Positions 54,077-63,001 of a stretch of 64,000 nucleotides of DNA are shown in pieces (within the stretch, counting starts at the first letter, position 1; each line of letters starts with the position of its first letter). A program made the translations under genes and the position numbers. The DNA is from Afifella aestuarii (lineage in GTDB: Bacteria > Pseudomonadota > Alphaproteobacteria > Rhizobiales > Afifellaceae). Under the pieces are notes generated by a model that saw only the letters and a program-made list of their open reading frames with translations, had not been told where the DNA came from and made no database searches. Location: contig NZ_SAUF01000002.1 in the NCBI RefSeq assembly GCF_004023665.1, positions 930,001 to 994,000 of the forward strand, given 5' to 3'.

Positions 54077-55362
54077 TGACCCAGCCAGTTTATCTGGTGG
54101 ACGGCGCCCGAACCCCGTTCATCAAAGCCCGGGGAAAGCCCGGGCCGTTCACGCCCGTCGACCTCGCCGTGCAGGCGGGGCGGCCATTGCTCATGCGCCA
54201 GCCTTTCTCGCCGAAGGAATTCGACGAGGTCATCCTGGGCTGCGTCAACGTCATTGCCGACGAGATGAACCCGGCGCGTGTCGCAGCCCTTCGTCTCGAT
54301 ATGGGCGACGAGATGCCGGCCTTCACCGTGCAGATCAATTGCGGCTCCGGCATGCAGTCGATCGACACGGCCTTCCGCTATATCCAGGACGGCACCCGCG
54401 ACATGATCCTGGCCGGCGGCACGGAGGCGCTCAGCCATTCGCCGATGATCCTGAAACGCGATGCGGTGGAATGGCTCGGCGAGTTCAATTCCTCGAAGTC
54501 GATCTGGGACCGGCTCGGCAAGACGACCTCGTTCCGCCCGGGCGATTTCAAGCCGCAGATCGGCTTGGAGCGCGGCCTGACCGATCCGATCACGGAACTC
54601 AATATGGGTCAGACCGCGGAGATCCTGGCGCAGATCTTCGACATCAGCCGCGAACAGGCCGACGAATACGCGACGGAGAGCCATCACCGGCTCGCCCGGG
54701 CACAGAATGAAGGCTGGCTCGCCGACGAGGTGACACCGGCCTTCGATCGCGACGGCATCGCCTATGATCACGACGACGGTGTGCGCCCTGACAGCTCGGT
54801 GGAAAAACTCGCCAAACTGAAGCCTGCCTTCGAGCGGCCTTTCGGCAAGGTGACGCCCGGCAATGCCTCGCAGATCACCGATGGTGCCTGCTGGGTCATT
54901 CTCGCCTCCGAACGGGCGGTGGAGAAATGGGGTCTGAAGCCGATTGCGAAAATCGTCGATTCCGAGTGGGGGGCGCTCGATCCCGCCATCATGGGGCTCG
55001 GGCCCGTCGTGTCGTCGACGAGGCTCATGCAGCGCCATGACATGGGTCTCGACAATGTCGATCTGTGGGAGCTGAACGAAGCTTTCGCGGCGCAGGTTCT
55101 CGCCTGTCTCGCCGCCTGGGAAGACGAAACCGTCTGCCGCGACGTTCTCGGCCTCGACCATCCGCTCGGGCGTATCGAACGCGACAAGCTCAACATCGAC
55201 GGCGGTGCCATCAGTCTCGGCCATCCGGTCGGCACCAGCGGCAACCGCATCGTGCTGCATCTCGCCAACGCCTTGAAGCGCACCGGCAAGAGCCGCGGAA
55301 TTGCAACCGAATGCATCGGCGGCGGCCAGGGCGGCGCCATGCTCATCGAACGCGTAATGTGA
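54076..55362 (+). CDS. fadI: 3-ketoacyl-CoA thiolase
   Basis: A 428-residue thiolase that splits 3-ketoacyl-CoA to acetyl-CoA. The nucleophile is Cys89 (INCGSGMQS), with His383 in GHPVGTSGNRI and the proton-shuttling Cys413 in CIGGGQGGA. NEAFAAQ is the usual substrate loop. It starts on the fadE stop and fadJ follows 11 nt later. Confidence 0.93.
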   Translation: MTQPVYLVDGARTPFIKARGKPGPFTPVDLAVQAGRPLLMRQPFSPKEFDEVILGCVNVIADEMNPARVAALRLDMGDEMPAFTVQINCGSGMQSIDTAFRYIQDGTRDMILAGGTEALSHSPMILKRDAVEWLGEFNSSKSIWDRLGKTTSFRPGDFKPQIGLERGLTDPITELNMGQTAEILAQIFDISREQADEYATESHHRLARAQNEGWLADEVTPAFDRDGIAYDHDDGVRPDSSVEKLAKLKPAFERPFGKVTPGNASQITDGACWVILASERAVEKWGLKPIAKIVDSEWGALDPAIMGLGPVVSSTRLMQRHDMGLDNVDLWELNEAFAAQVLACLAAWEDETVCRDVLGLDHPLGRIERDKLNIDGGAISLGHPVGTSGNRIVLHLANALKRTGKSRGIATECIGGGQGGAMLIERVM

Positions 55363-55373
55363 GGACGGAAGAC

Positions 55374-57491
55374 ATGGGACGCATGCTAAGCGCGCTGTCG
55401 CCGCGCCTTATGGAAACCGGGCCCGTCGATCTGAAGATGGCGCCCGCCGACAAAATGTGGAAGCGCGGCCGTGACGCCGACAATGTCGAATGGCTTCTCC
55501 TCGACATGCCCGGCCGCTCCGTCAATGTCGTCGACGAGGCGATGCTGACGGAACTCGACACCATTCTGACGGAGCTCGAGGCCGATCCGCCAAAGGCGCT
55601 CGTCATCCGCTCGGCGAAGAAATCCGGCTTCATCGTCGGCGCCGACATCAACATGTTCCGCAATCTGACGAAGGCGGAAGAGGTGGAGGCGGCGCTGAGG
55701 CGCGCCCACAAGGTCGTCGATCGGCTCGCAGAGGTATCGTATCCGACGGTCGCCGTCATTCACGGCAATTGCCTCGGCGGCGGGCTCGAAATCGCGCTTG
55801 CCTGCAAGCGCCGCGTTGCGGTCGGCGAGGCGAAGCTCGGCTTTCCGGAGGTGATGCTCGGCCTGCATCCGGGCCTTGGCGGCACCTTCCGCTCCACCGA
55901 GCTCATCGATCCGACCGAGGCGATGACCATGATGCTGACGGGCCGCAACAAATCGGCCCGTTCGGCAAAGCGTCTGGGGCTCGTCGATCTTGCGACGGAA
56001 GAACGCCATGTGGCGGCGGCCGTTGCGGCGGTCGCCAAGGGCGAGCTTCATTCTGCCGCCCATGAGGGGCTGAAGGATAAGGCATTGAGCAGCGGCCCGG
56101 GGCGTCGTTTTGCCTCCAACCGCATGCGGTCGAAGGTCGAGGAACGGCTGCGCAAGGAGCATTATCCGGCGCCCTACGCGCTCATCGATCTGTGGGAGAC
56201 GTCCGGCGGCGACGCCGACAATATGCGCGAAGGCGAGATCAAATCCTTTGCGGATCTTCTCGTCACGGATACGGCGCAAAGCCTCATCCGCGTCTTCTTC
56301 CTGCGTGAGAAGATGAAGGGTCTCGCGCCGAAGAAGAGCGATATCAGCCATGTGCACGTGGTCGGCGCCGGCACGATGGGCGGCGAGATCGCCGCCTGGT
56401 CGGCCCGCAGCGGCATGCGGGCGACGCTCGCTGACCTCGCCATCAAGCCGATCGCCAAGGCGATGAAGCCCGCCTGGAAGATGATGGAAAAGACGCTCAA
56501 AGACAGCGTCAAGGCGCGCGACGCCTGGGACCGACTCATTCCTGACCCGAACGGCTACGGGCTCAAGGGCGCGGATCTCGTCATCGAAGCGGTGCCGGAA
56601 AAGCTCGACCTGAAGAAGAAGATCTACGCGGGTCTCGAAGAGGGCATGAAGCCCGGTGCGATCATCGCCACCAACACCTCGTCGATCCCGCTCGAGGATT
56701 TGCGGGCGGACCTGAAAGATCCCTCCCGGTTCGTCGGCATCCACTTCTTCAACCCGGTGTCGAAGATGCAGCTCGTCGAGGTGGTGAAACACGACCGCCT
56801 GTCGGACGAGACGCTTTCGGCCGCGATGTCCTACGTCACCTCGATCGACCGCCTGCCGGCGCCGGTGAAGTCCTCGCCGGGCTTCCTCGTCAATCGGGCT
56901 CTGACCCCGTATCTCCTGGAAGCCATGCTCCTGCTCGACGAAGGCGTCGACAAGGAGGTGATCGATGAGGCCGCGAAGGATTTCGGCATGCCGATGGGCC
57001 CGGTGGAGCTCATGGACAATATCGGCCTCGATGTCGGCCTCGCCGTCGCCGACGAGTTGCGCAACCGCCTGCCGGTGCCGATTCCCGAGGCGCCCCAATG
57101 GCTGAAGGACAAGGTCGAAAAGGGCGAGCTTGGCCGCAAGACCGGCAAGGGGCTCTATTCCTACGACAAGGACGGAAAGCCGCAGCGCGGCAAGAAGCAC
57201 GAGGCCATCCCGCCGGCGGATCTCCAGGATCGTCTGGTCCTGCCGATCCTCAACACATGTGCGGCATGTCTGCGTGAGAACGTCGTGGAGGACGAGGATG
57301 TCCTTGACGGCGCCATGATTTTCGGTACGGGCTTTGCTCCTTTCAGGGGCGGACCGCTCCATTACGCCCGCGCTCGTGGCGTGGACGATGTTGTGGCGGC
57401 GCTCGACAAGCTGGCCGAAAAATATGGCGATCGCTTCAAGCCGGACGACGGCTGGACAAAACTCCGACAGGAACAGCGTGCGGCCGCCTGA
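55374..57491 (+). CDS. fadJ: Multifunctional enoyl-CoA hydratase / 3-hydroxyacyl-CoA dehydrogenase
   Basis: A 705-residue fusion. The N-terminal crotonase domain (about 20-200) has GADINMF and GGGLEIALACKRRVA, and is followed by the NAD-binding dehydrogenase domain with GAGTMGG at 331-337. HFFNPVSKMQLVEVV and SSPGFLVNRALTPYLLEA complete the dehydrogenase. It performs steps two and three of beta-oxidation. GAGGACGGAAGAC precedes the start. Its 3' end overlaps the CoA-transferase gene by 14 nt. Confidence 0.94.
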   Translation: MGRMLSALSPRLMETGPVDLKMAPADKMWKRGRDADNVEWLLLDMPGRSVNVVDEAMLTELDTILTELEADPPKALVIRSAKKSGFIVGADINMFRNLTKAEEVEAALRRAHKVVDRLAEVSYPTVAVIHGNCLGGGLEIALACKRRVAVGEAKLGFPEVMLGLHPGLGGTFRSTELIDPTEAMTMMLTGRNKSARSAKRLGLVDLATEERHVAAAVAAVAKGELHSAAHEGLKDKALSSGPGRRFASNRMRSKVEERLRKEHYPAPYALIDLWETSGGDADNMREGEIKSFADLLVTDTAQSLIRVFFLREKMKGLAPKKSDISHVHVVGAGTMGGEIAAWSARSGMRATLADLAIKPIAKAMKPAWKMMEKTLKDSVKARDAWDRLIPDPNGYGLKGADLVIEAVPEKLDLKKKIYAGLEEGMKPGAIIATNTSSIPLEDLRADLKDPSRFVGIHFFNPVSKMQLVEVVKHDRLSDETLSAAMSYVTSIDRLPAPVKSSPGFLVNRALTPYLLEAMLLLDEGVDKEVIDEAAKDFGMPMGPVELMDNIGLDVGLAVADELRNRLPVPIPEAPQWLKDKVEKGELGRKTGKGLYSYDKDGKPQRGKKHEAIPPADLQDRLVLPILNTCAACLRENVVEDEDVLDGAMIFGTGFAPFRGGPLHYARARGVDDVVAALDKLAEKYGDRFKPDDGWTKLRQEQRAAA

Positions 57492-59337
57492 GGTTTCCTC
57501 GGACGCAGACGCTCTCGCCGAAAGGGTTATTGAGCATGTAGGCCGGGACATCGTTCTCGGCCTGCCGCTCGGCCTCGGCAAGGCGAACCTTTTTGCCAAT
57601 GCGCTTTACAGGCGGGCCGAAGCCGATCGCTCGATCCGCCTGACGATTTTCACCGCGCTGACGCTGCAGCCGCCCTCCGGCTCGTCGGAGATCGAGAAGC
57701 GGTTCATGGGACCGCTCGCCGAGCGGCTCTATACAGGCGTGCCGCGCCTTGCCTATGCGCGGCCAATGCGGGCGGGCACGCTGCCGCCGAATATCGAGGT
57801 CAATGAGTTCTTTTTCCTCGCGGGCAAGTACCTGTCGAGCCCGCACGCGCAGCAGACTTACATCTCCGCCAATTACACCCACGCCGTCGGCTATCTTCTG
57901 GAGCGCGGCGTCAATGTCGTCGGCCAGATGGTAGCGCGCGAAGGTGAGGCGGAGAGCGCGCGTTACAGCATCTCCGGCAATACCGATGTGACGCTCGACA
58001 TCCTGTCGACGATCCGGGCGCGGCGCGCCGCCGGTGAAAAGCTCGCCCTTGTTGGCGAGGTGAACAACGAGCTCCCCTTCATGCCGGGCGCGGCCGAACT
58101 GGCGCCGGAAGAGTTCGATTTTGTTCTCGAAGGCGGAGATTACCCCCTCTTCGTCACACCGAAACCGCCCGTTTCGCTCGCGGATTACGCCATCGGACTG
58201 CATGCGGCGAGCCTGGTGCCGGATGGCGGGACGCTGCAGATCGGCATCGGCTCGATCGGCGACGCGCTCACCCATGCGCTCATCCTGCGTCATCGCCACC
58301 CGGAGGTCTTCCGCGCCGCGCTCGACGCGCTCGGGCCGACGCCTGCGGGGCGTGAACGCCATTGCGAACCGTTTCGCGAAGGCCTTTATGCCGCTTCGGA
58401 AATGTTCGTCGACGGCTTCCTCGATCTCTTCGAGGCCGGCATCTTGAAGCGGCCGGCCGAGGATGGCGCCGTCCTGCATGCCGGGTTCTTTCTCGGGCCG
58501 CAGAGTTTTTACGACCGCTTGAAGGCGCTGCCGGAGGGGGAGCGGGCGAAGCTCTCCATGCGCGAGATCTCCTTCGTCAACGATCTCTACGGTGACGAAG
58601 AGCAGAAGCGCCGCGACCGCCGCGACGCCCGCTTCGTCAACAACGCCATGATGGCGACGCTCCTCGGAGCCGTCGTCTCCGACCAGCTGGAGGATGGCCG
58701 GGTCGTCTCGGGTGTCGGCGGCCAGTACAATTTCGTTGCCCAGGCTTTTGCGCTCAAAGGCGCGCGCTCCATCATGGCGCTCCGGGCTGCGCGGATGGCC
58801 AAGGGGGCGCCGCGTTCCAACATCGTCTGGACTTACGGCCATACGACCGTGCCGCGGCATTTGAAGGATGTCGTCATCACCGAATACGGGATCGCCGAGC
58901 TGAAAGGGCGCAGCGACCGCGACACCGTCGCCGCCATGCTGGCGATCACCGACAGCCGTTTTCAGGATGGGCTCGTGAAGCGTGCTCGCAAGGCCGGCAA
59001 AATCGAGCGCGATTTCAAGCTTTCCTCGGCGGAGAACACGCCGCAGCGCATCGTTTCGGCTCTCTCGCCCTTCCGCCATGCGGGACATTTGCCGCGCTTC
59101 CCGCTCGGGACCGATTTCACCGAAGCCGAACAGACGCTTCTGCCCGCCTTGTCCCTCCTGAAACGGCAGCAGGGGGCCTGGCTCGAGCTCGCCCGCACGT
59201 TCCGGGAGGGCTGGGGAGCCGGCGAGACGAGCCCCGCCGAAAAGGCGGCTCTCGATCGCATGGGGCTCGCCAAACCGAAGAGCCTCAAAGAGACGGCGCT
59301 CGCCGCCCTCGTTCTGGGCGCACTCAGGCGCAGCTGA
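57478..59337 (+). CDS. Acetyl-CoA hydrolase/CoA-transferase family protein
   Basis: A 619-residue enzyme with the two Rossmann-like halves of the acetyl-CoA hydrolase/transferase family. PPNIEVNEFFFLAGKYL, GGTLQIGIGSIGDAL, GQYNFVAQAFALKGARS and TEYGIAELKGRSDRD are family segments. It may move CoA between acyl groups or hydrolyse acyl-CoA, feeding or relieving the beta-oxidation pathway. No ATG fits; GTG 57478 after AGGAACAGC starts inside the fadJ 3' end (14-nt overlap), so it belongs to this operon. Exact donor and acceptor unknown. Confidence 0.87.
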   Translation: MRPPEVSSDADALAERVIEHVGRDIVLGLPLGLGKANLFANALYRRAEADRSIRLTIFTALTLQPPSGSSEIEKRFMGPLAERLYTGVPRLAYARPMRAGTLPPNIEVNEFFFLAGKYLSSPHAQQTYISANYTHAVGYLLERGVNVVGQMVAREGEAESARYSISGNTDVTLDILSTIRARRAAGEKLALVGEVNNELPFMPGAAELAPEEFDFVLEGGDYPLFVTPKPPVSLADYAIGLHAASLVPDGGTLQIGIGSIGDALTHALILRHRHPEVFRAALDALGPTPAGRERHCEPFREGLYAASEMFVDGFLDLFEAGILKRPAEDGAVLHAGFFLGPQSFYDRLKALPEGERAKLSMREISFVNDLYGDEEQKRRDRRDARFVNNAMMATLLGAVVSDQLEDGRVVSGVGGQYNFVAQAFALKGARSIMALRAARMAKGAPRSNIVWTYGHTTVPRHLKDVVITEYGIAELKGRSDRDTVAAMLAITDSRFQDGLVKRARKAGKIERDFKLSSAENTPQRIVSALSPFRHAGHLPRFPLGTDFTEAEQTLLPALSLLKRQQGAWLELARTFREGWGAGETSPAEKAALDRMGLAKPKSLKETALAALVLGALRRS

Positions 59338-59338
59338 T

Positions 59339-59617
59339 TTACGCCACGGCGGTGGCAACCAGCTCCGGATTGCGCATGATCACGCGAACATAGGCGATCG
59401 CAAAGTCCGGCGGTGTGACTCGCGCCTGCTCCCAGTCCCGAAGAGTCCCGAGCGGAACATGAAACCGCTTGGCGAACTCGGCCTGGGTGAGGCCGAGCTG
59501 GGTGCGTGCCTTGCGCACGATACGCGCTTTCTGCCCGCGCTCCAGGGCTTCGGCCGAGACATCGAAGTCCTCGGGATCGTTCGAGTCAGAGGGCAGAACG
59601 ATACGATCTTTCTTCAC
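59339..59617 (-). CDS. HTH-type antitoxin partner of BrnT (system 2)
   Basis: A 92-residue protein starting with GTG (VKKDRIVLPSDSNDPEDF). The C-terminal half is a helix-turn-helix of the XRE/HigA style (RTQLGLTQAEFAKRFHVPLGTLRDWEQARV). It overlaps the upstream BrnT gene by 32 nt, the position normally held by brnA, but it is not a ribbon-helix-helix BrnA. The acidic linker (EDFDVSAEALERG) could contact the toxin. It presumably autorepresses the operon. Assignment as antitoxin is from position and fold. Confidence 0.8.
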   Translation of the reverse strand: MKKDRIVLPSDSNDPEDFDVSAEALERGQKARIVRKARTQLGLTQAEFAKRFHVPLGTLRDWEQARVTPPDFAIAYVRVIMRNPELVATAVA

Positions 59618-59858
59618 CTTTGTTGCTCCTTCTGACGGAGATGAAACGCGGCTGCCCGTCCCGCCAGACGAATATGGCCGTGTAAATCTTTTCGCCGACG
59701 CAGCCGATGGCCTTGAAGCGTTCCTCGCCATCCTTTGGGCGTATCGATGGAAGGATAAGAAGGTCCTCATCCTCCATGATCATGTCGCCGAAGATCAGCG
59801 GCAGACCGTGGCGCTCCCGGTTGCAAACATCCTTGGCGGGATCGAACCTGTCGGTCAT
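59586..59858 (-). CDS. BrnT-family ribonuclease toxin (system 2)
   Basis: A 90-residue BrnT/DUF497 toxin: FDPAKDVCNRERHGLPL corresponds to the family FDxxKxxxNxxKHG start, followed by ILPSIRPKDGEERFKAIGCV, YTAIFVWRDGQPRFISVRR and the C-terminal KGEERSY. It is closer to the family consensus at the N-terminus than system 1. A TATATG/GTATAT stretch 10-15 nt upstream could be its -10 element. It is paired with an HTH-type antitoxin, not BrnA. Confidence 0.85.
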   Translation of the reverse strand: MTDRFDPAKDVCNRERHGLPLIFGDMIMEDEDLLILPSIRPKDGEERFKAIGCVGEKIYTAIFVWRDGQPRFISVRRSNKGEERSYRSAL

Positions 59859-59965
59859 GAAAAGAGCATATACCGAAATTCAGTAGAAATACAGATTTGA
59901 AGCGTGGCGGGCGCTCTCGACTCGCTCATCATTCTCGTCGATGGTCGGATGCGGAAGAGGGCGGG

Positions 59966-60811
59966 ATGCTTCGAACGAGCGTCGATACGAGTGACAGAGC
60001 CACCGCGCCTGCGCGCCTCCAGCGCGTCGAGGCGGAGGCGCGGATTGCTTTCAAGCGCGACGGCGGGGTGACCCGTCTCGACCGGCTGTTCCACCAGGGG
60101 TCTGTGAAGTGGCGCCTGCCGCACGTGCCGGCGGGCATGCCGCCCGAAGCTGTCGTCATCAATACCGCGGGCGGTCTGACCGGTGGTGACCGGTTTTCCG
60201 TCACCGTCGAGATGGGCGAGGCGACGACGGCGGTTGTGATGACACCCGCCTGCGAGCGGCTTTACCGCGCGGCGGGCGGGGTTGCCGAAATCGACGTGCA
60301 TCTCGATCTCGCGGCAGGCGCGACCCTCTACTGGCTGCCGCAGGAGACGATCGCGTTTGAGGGCGCGGCCTGTCATCGCCGCATCACGGCCGAGTTCGGC
60401 GATGGTGCCCGGCTTCTCGCGCTGGAATCGACACTTCTTGGGCGCCGCGCCATGGGCGAACGCGTGACGCGGGCCGATCTGCGGGAAAGCTGGCGCGTGC
60501 GCCGGTCGGGACGTCTCATCCATGCCGACGAACTCGCCCTCCGCGGCGATCTCGCGGAGCTTGACAGCGCGCGGGCGACACTGGCCGGCGGTAGTGCTTT
60601 TGCGAGCCTTGTCCTCGTGGCGGAGGATTGCGAGCCTCTCGTCGATCATTTGCGCGCAGCACTCGGACCCGGAGGCGGGGCGAGCGCCTTCAATGGCAAA
60701 ATACTTGCTAGGCTGGTGGCAGAAGACGGTCTTGCGCTGCGGCGCCACCTTGTGCCCGCACTCAGAATTCTATTAGCGGATTGTCCGCTGCCCAAAATCT
60801 GGACGCTTTGA
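59966..60811 (+). CDS. ureD: Urease accessory protein UreD
   Basis: A 281-residue chaperone required to insert nickel into urease together with UreF and UreG. The family core is LFHQGSVKWRLP, NTAGGLTGGDRF, TPACERLYRA, LYWLPQETIAFEGA and LLALESTLLGRRAMGE. ATG 59966 follows GAAGAGGGCGGG; the longer frame to 59897 is less likely. It is the first gene of the urease cluster, with ureA 9 nt downstream. Confidence 0.94.
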   Translation: MLRTSVDTSDRATAPARLQRVEAEARIAFKRDGGVTRLDRLFHQGSVKWRLPHVPAGMPPEAVVINTAGGLTGGDRFSVTVEMGEATTAVVMTPACERLYRAAGGVAEIDVHLDLAAGATLYWLPQETIAFEGAACHRRITAEFGDGARLLALESTLLGRRAMGERVTRADLRESWRVRRSGRLIHADELALRGDLAELDSARATLAGGSAFASLVLVAEDCEPLVDHLRAALGPGGGASAFNGKILARLVAEDGLALRRHLVPALRILLADCPLPKIWTL

Positions 60812-60820
60812 GATAGGATC

Positions 60821-61123
60821 ATGCAGCTCACCCCGCGCGAAAAGGACAAACTGCTTGTTGCCATGGCGGCTGAAGTCGCCCGAAAGCGGCTTCAGCGGGG
60901 CGTCAAGCTCAACCATCCCGAGGCGATCGCCCTGATCACGGATTTCGTGGTCGAAGGTGCGCGCGACGGACGCGCCGTTGCCGATCTCATGGAGGCAGGC
61001 GCCCATGTCGTCACCCGCGATCAGGTGATGGACGGCGTGGCGGAGATGATCCACGACGTTCAGGTGGAGGCGACGTTTCCGGATGGGACCAAGCTCGTCA
61101 CGGTCCACCAGCCGGTGCGTTGA
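60821..61123 (+). CDS. ureA: Urease gamma subunit
   Basis: A 100-residue structural subunit of nickel urease, with [43 protein letters not shown] and [20 protein letters not shown], all typical. Separate gamma and beta genes are the usual bacterial form. It lies between ureD and ureB. Confidence 0.97.
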   Translation: MQLTPREKDKLLVAMAAEVARKRLQRGVKLNHPEAIALITDFVVEGARDGRAVADLMEAGAHVVTRDQVMDGVAEMIHDVQVEATFPDGTKLVTVHQPVR

Positions 61124-61170
61124 ACACGGGGCGGGAGAAGGATTTCCGCGAGAAGAGAGGTATTGGTGCC

Positions 61171-61476
61171 ATGATCCCTGGAGAGGTCATTCCGGCGGCG
61201 GGCGACATCGTTCTCAATGAAGGTTGCGAGACCGTCGGCCTGGAGGTCGCCAATACGGGCGACCGCCCCGTTCAGGTGGGCTCGCACTACCACTTCTATG
61301 AAACGAACGAAGCCCTGGCTTTCGACCGCGAGAAAGCCCGCGGCATGCGCCTCGATATTGCGGCGGGCACGGCCGTGCGTTTCGAGCCGGGCCAGAGGCG
61401 CGAGGTGACGCTCGTGCCGCTTCCTGGCGCCCGCAAAGTGTACGGCTTCAATCAGAAGGTCATGGGTGCGCTGTAA
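61171..61476 (+). CDS. ureB: Urease beta subunit
   Basis: A 101-residue subunit starting [16 protein letters not shown], with [20 protein letters not shown] and [24 protein letters not shown]. An in-frame ATG at 61120 exists, but 61171 has the conserved start and a GAGAGG site. In most genomes ureC follows directly. Here a hairpin with a T-tract, one antisense gene and two sense genes intervene. Confidence 0.96.
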   Translation: MIPGEVIPAAGDIVLNEGCETVGLEVANTGDRPVQVGSHYHFYETNEALAFDREKARGMRLDIAAGTAVRFEPGQRREVTLVPLPGARKVYGFNQKVMGAL

Positions 61477-61545
61477 GCGCGACCGGATATTGGGCTGCTG
61501 ACGTACCGCAGTCGATAATCACCGCCGGAGCGAATTGCATGGAAG

Positions 61546-61578
61546 AGGGCACGGTCGCTCAGGCGGCCGCGCCCTTTT
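61546..61578 (+). terminator. Probable terminator after ureB
   Basis: AGGGC-a-CGG (61546-61554) pairs with CCG-c-GCCCT (61567-61575) with one A-C mismatch and a 12-nt loop, followed by TTT. It lies 70 nt after the ureB stop and could cut the ureDAB message before ureC. On the minus strand it also follows the end of the convergent exported-protein gene. Confidence 0.55.
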
Positions 61579-61587
61579 ATGCTCCCG

Positions 61588-62046
61588 TCAGCTGCGTACA
61601 AACAGCAGAAGGTCGCCCGAGGGCATCATCTGCGCGGCGACCACTTTCGTCACATCGAGCCCACCCTCGCGAAGCCGCGGTCCGAGCTGCTGATGGTGCG
61701 AGAGGGTGTCGCGCAACTCCGTCACCTTGTCCTGGTTGTCGGCCACGGCCTGATCGACGCGTGCAGCCGCATCCGCGCCGGCACGTTCATCGATGGTCAC
61801 GACGCCGACCTGCTTGATGTCGGTGTCCGAGATGGCATCGGCGGCGTTGCCGGAATCGGCGACCGAAGCGACGACGCTGTCGACGGTAATCGGCGTGCGG
61901 CCCTGTTCTCCCGGCGCTGCCGGCTGGGCGGCCTGCGTCTGGTCCGGTTTGGCCGCGGGCGTGCCTGCATCTTGCGCGAAGGCGGCGGGTGCCAGAAGCG
62001 GGAGGGCGAAAGCGGCCGCGGCTGCTGTTGAAACGATCTTTCGCAT
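61588..62046 (-). CDS. Exported protein of unknown function inside the urease cluster
   Basis: A 152-residue protein. A signal peptide (MRKIVSTAAAAAFALPLLAPAAFA) and a Gln/Pro/Ala-rich linker precede a small domain with ITVDSVVASVADSGNAADAI, VGVVTIDERAGADAAARVDQAVA and VTKVVAAQMMPSGDLLLFV. I recognise no family. It is transcribed against the urease genes, so it is not part of urease maturation. Confidence 0.75.
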   Translation of the reverse strand: MRKIVSTAAAAAFALPLLAPAAFAQDAGTPAAKPDQTQAAQPAAPGEQGRTPITVDSVVASVADSGNAADAISDTDIKQVGVVTIDERAGADAAARVDQAVADNQDKVTELRDTLSHHQQLGPRLREGGLDVTKVVAAQMMPSGDLLLFVRS

Positions 62047-62239
62047 CGGTCTTTCCTCTTCATCAGAGTTGGGACAGGCCCGCCATGCGGCGGGCGCGTC
62101 GGAAGCTCCGCCAGTCTGCGTTTCGAGGGGCCGAAAATGTGATCATTCAGGGACCATTTCGCGGTGCCTGCGGCTGTGCCATCTTCTCTTTCATGATGTT
62201 TCGAAGCCGTGGAAGTGCGGCAAGTGGAGAAATTGTTTG

Positions 62240-62641
62240 ATGGCGCGATCCGATATGTTCATGGCCGCCCTTGTCGTCCTTCTGACCCTGCCGAGTGTGG
62301 CGTGGGCGGCCGAATGCGCCGATCCGCAGACGCAGGCAGAGATGAATGCCTGCGCAGCGCAGACATTCGAAGAGGCGGACGCCGCTCTCAACGAAGCGTG
62401 GCCGAAGGTTCTGGAGTATTACCGTGCGCTGGACGCCGAGCTTTCGGATGATCTGAAGGGCGCGGAAGAGGCGCTCCTTGAAGCACAGCGCACCTGGATC
62501 GTCTTCCGTGATGCGCATTGTGCCTCTGTCGGCTTCGCTGCGCGTGGCGGCACCATGGAGCCGCTTCTTGTCACGTCCTGCAAGGCCGACCTGACGCGCG
62601 AGCGGACCGATCAGCTTCTGGCACTGTTGGGAGACAAATAG
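62240..62641 (+). CDS. DUF1311 / LprI-type lysozyme-inhibitor family protein
   Basis: A 133-residue exported protein. After a signal peptide (FMAALVVLLTLPSVAWAA) comes the DUF1311 core: CADPQTQAEMNACAAQTFEEADAALNEAW, then EALLEAQRTWIVFRDAHC and TSCKADLTRERTDQL. Four cysteines are in the conserved order. LprI homologues inhibit lysozyme; this role is not shown for most relatives. GTGGAGAAA precedes the ATG. It lies between ureB and ureC in the sense direction. Confidence 0.85.
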   Translation: MARSDMFMAALVVLLTLPSVAWAAECADPQTQAEMNACAAQTFEEADAALNEAWPKVLEYYRALDAELSDDLKGAEEALLEAQRTWIVFRDAHCASVGFAARGGTMEPLLVTSCKADLTRERTDQLLALLGDK

Positions 62642-62735
62642 GCGGCAAGTCGGCGAAAGTGGACGCGGTCGGCAGATATGCGAAATGTAAGCTGGTCGGC
62701 TATATGTAAGGCAGTGCGCTGTTTCGGAGCTGTTC

Positions 62736-62999
62736 ATGGGTGCCGCAGCAAAGGTTTCCGGCAAGGGCCAGATCACCATCCCGAACTCGATCCGGGAGGA
62801 GATGGGCATCGAGAAGGGTGACGAGCTCGTTTTCTACGAAGGTCTCGATGGCCGTATGCGCGTAAGGGTGCGCAAGCTGCGTCGTGGCGCGGGCCGCGCC
62901 ATGCTGCATTGGCCAAATGCTCCAAAGACTTCCGAGGAGGTCCGAAAAGCGGTGAACTTGGCTGTCGGCGCGTCTCGATTTGCCAAAGTGGAAAGCTGA
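62736..62999 (+). CDS. AbrB/MazE/SpoVT-type swapped-hairpin DNA-binding protein
   Basis: An 87-residue protein with the N-terminal AbrB fold ([32 protein letters not shown]) and a basic tail ([13 protein letters not shown]). Such proteins are antitoxins or transition regulators. No toxin gene follows. The TGA is only 2 nt before the ureC ATG, so it is translationally coupled to ureC. It could regulate ureC locally or be a relic of a toxin-antitoxin insertion. Confidence 0.82.
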   Translation: MGAAAKVSGKGQITIPNSIREEMGIEKGDELVFYEGLDGRMRVRVRKLRRGAGRAMLHWPNAPKTSEEVRKAVNLAVGASRFAKVES

Positions 63000-63001
63000 C
63001 C

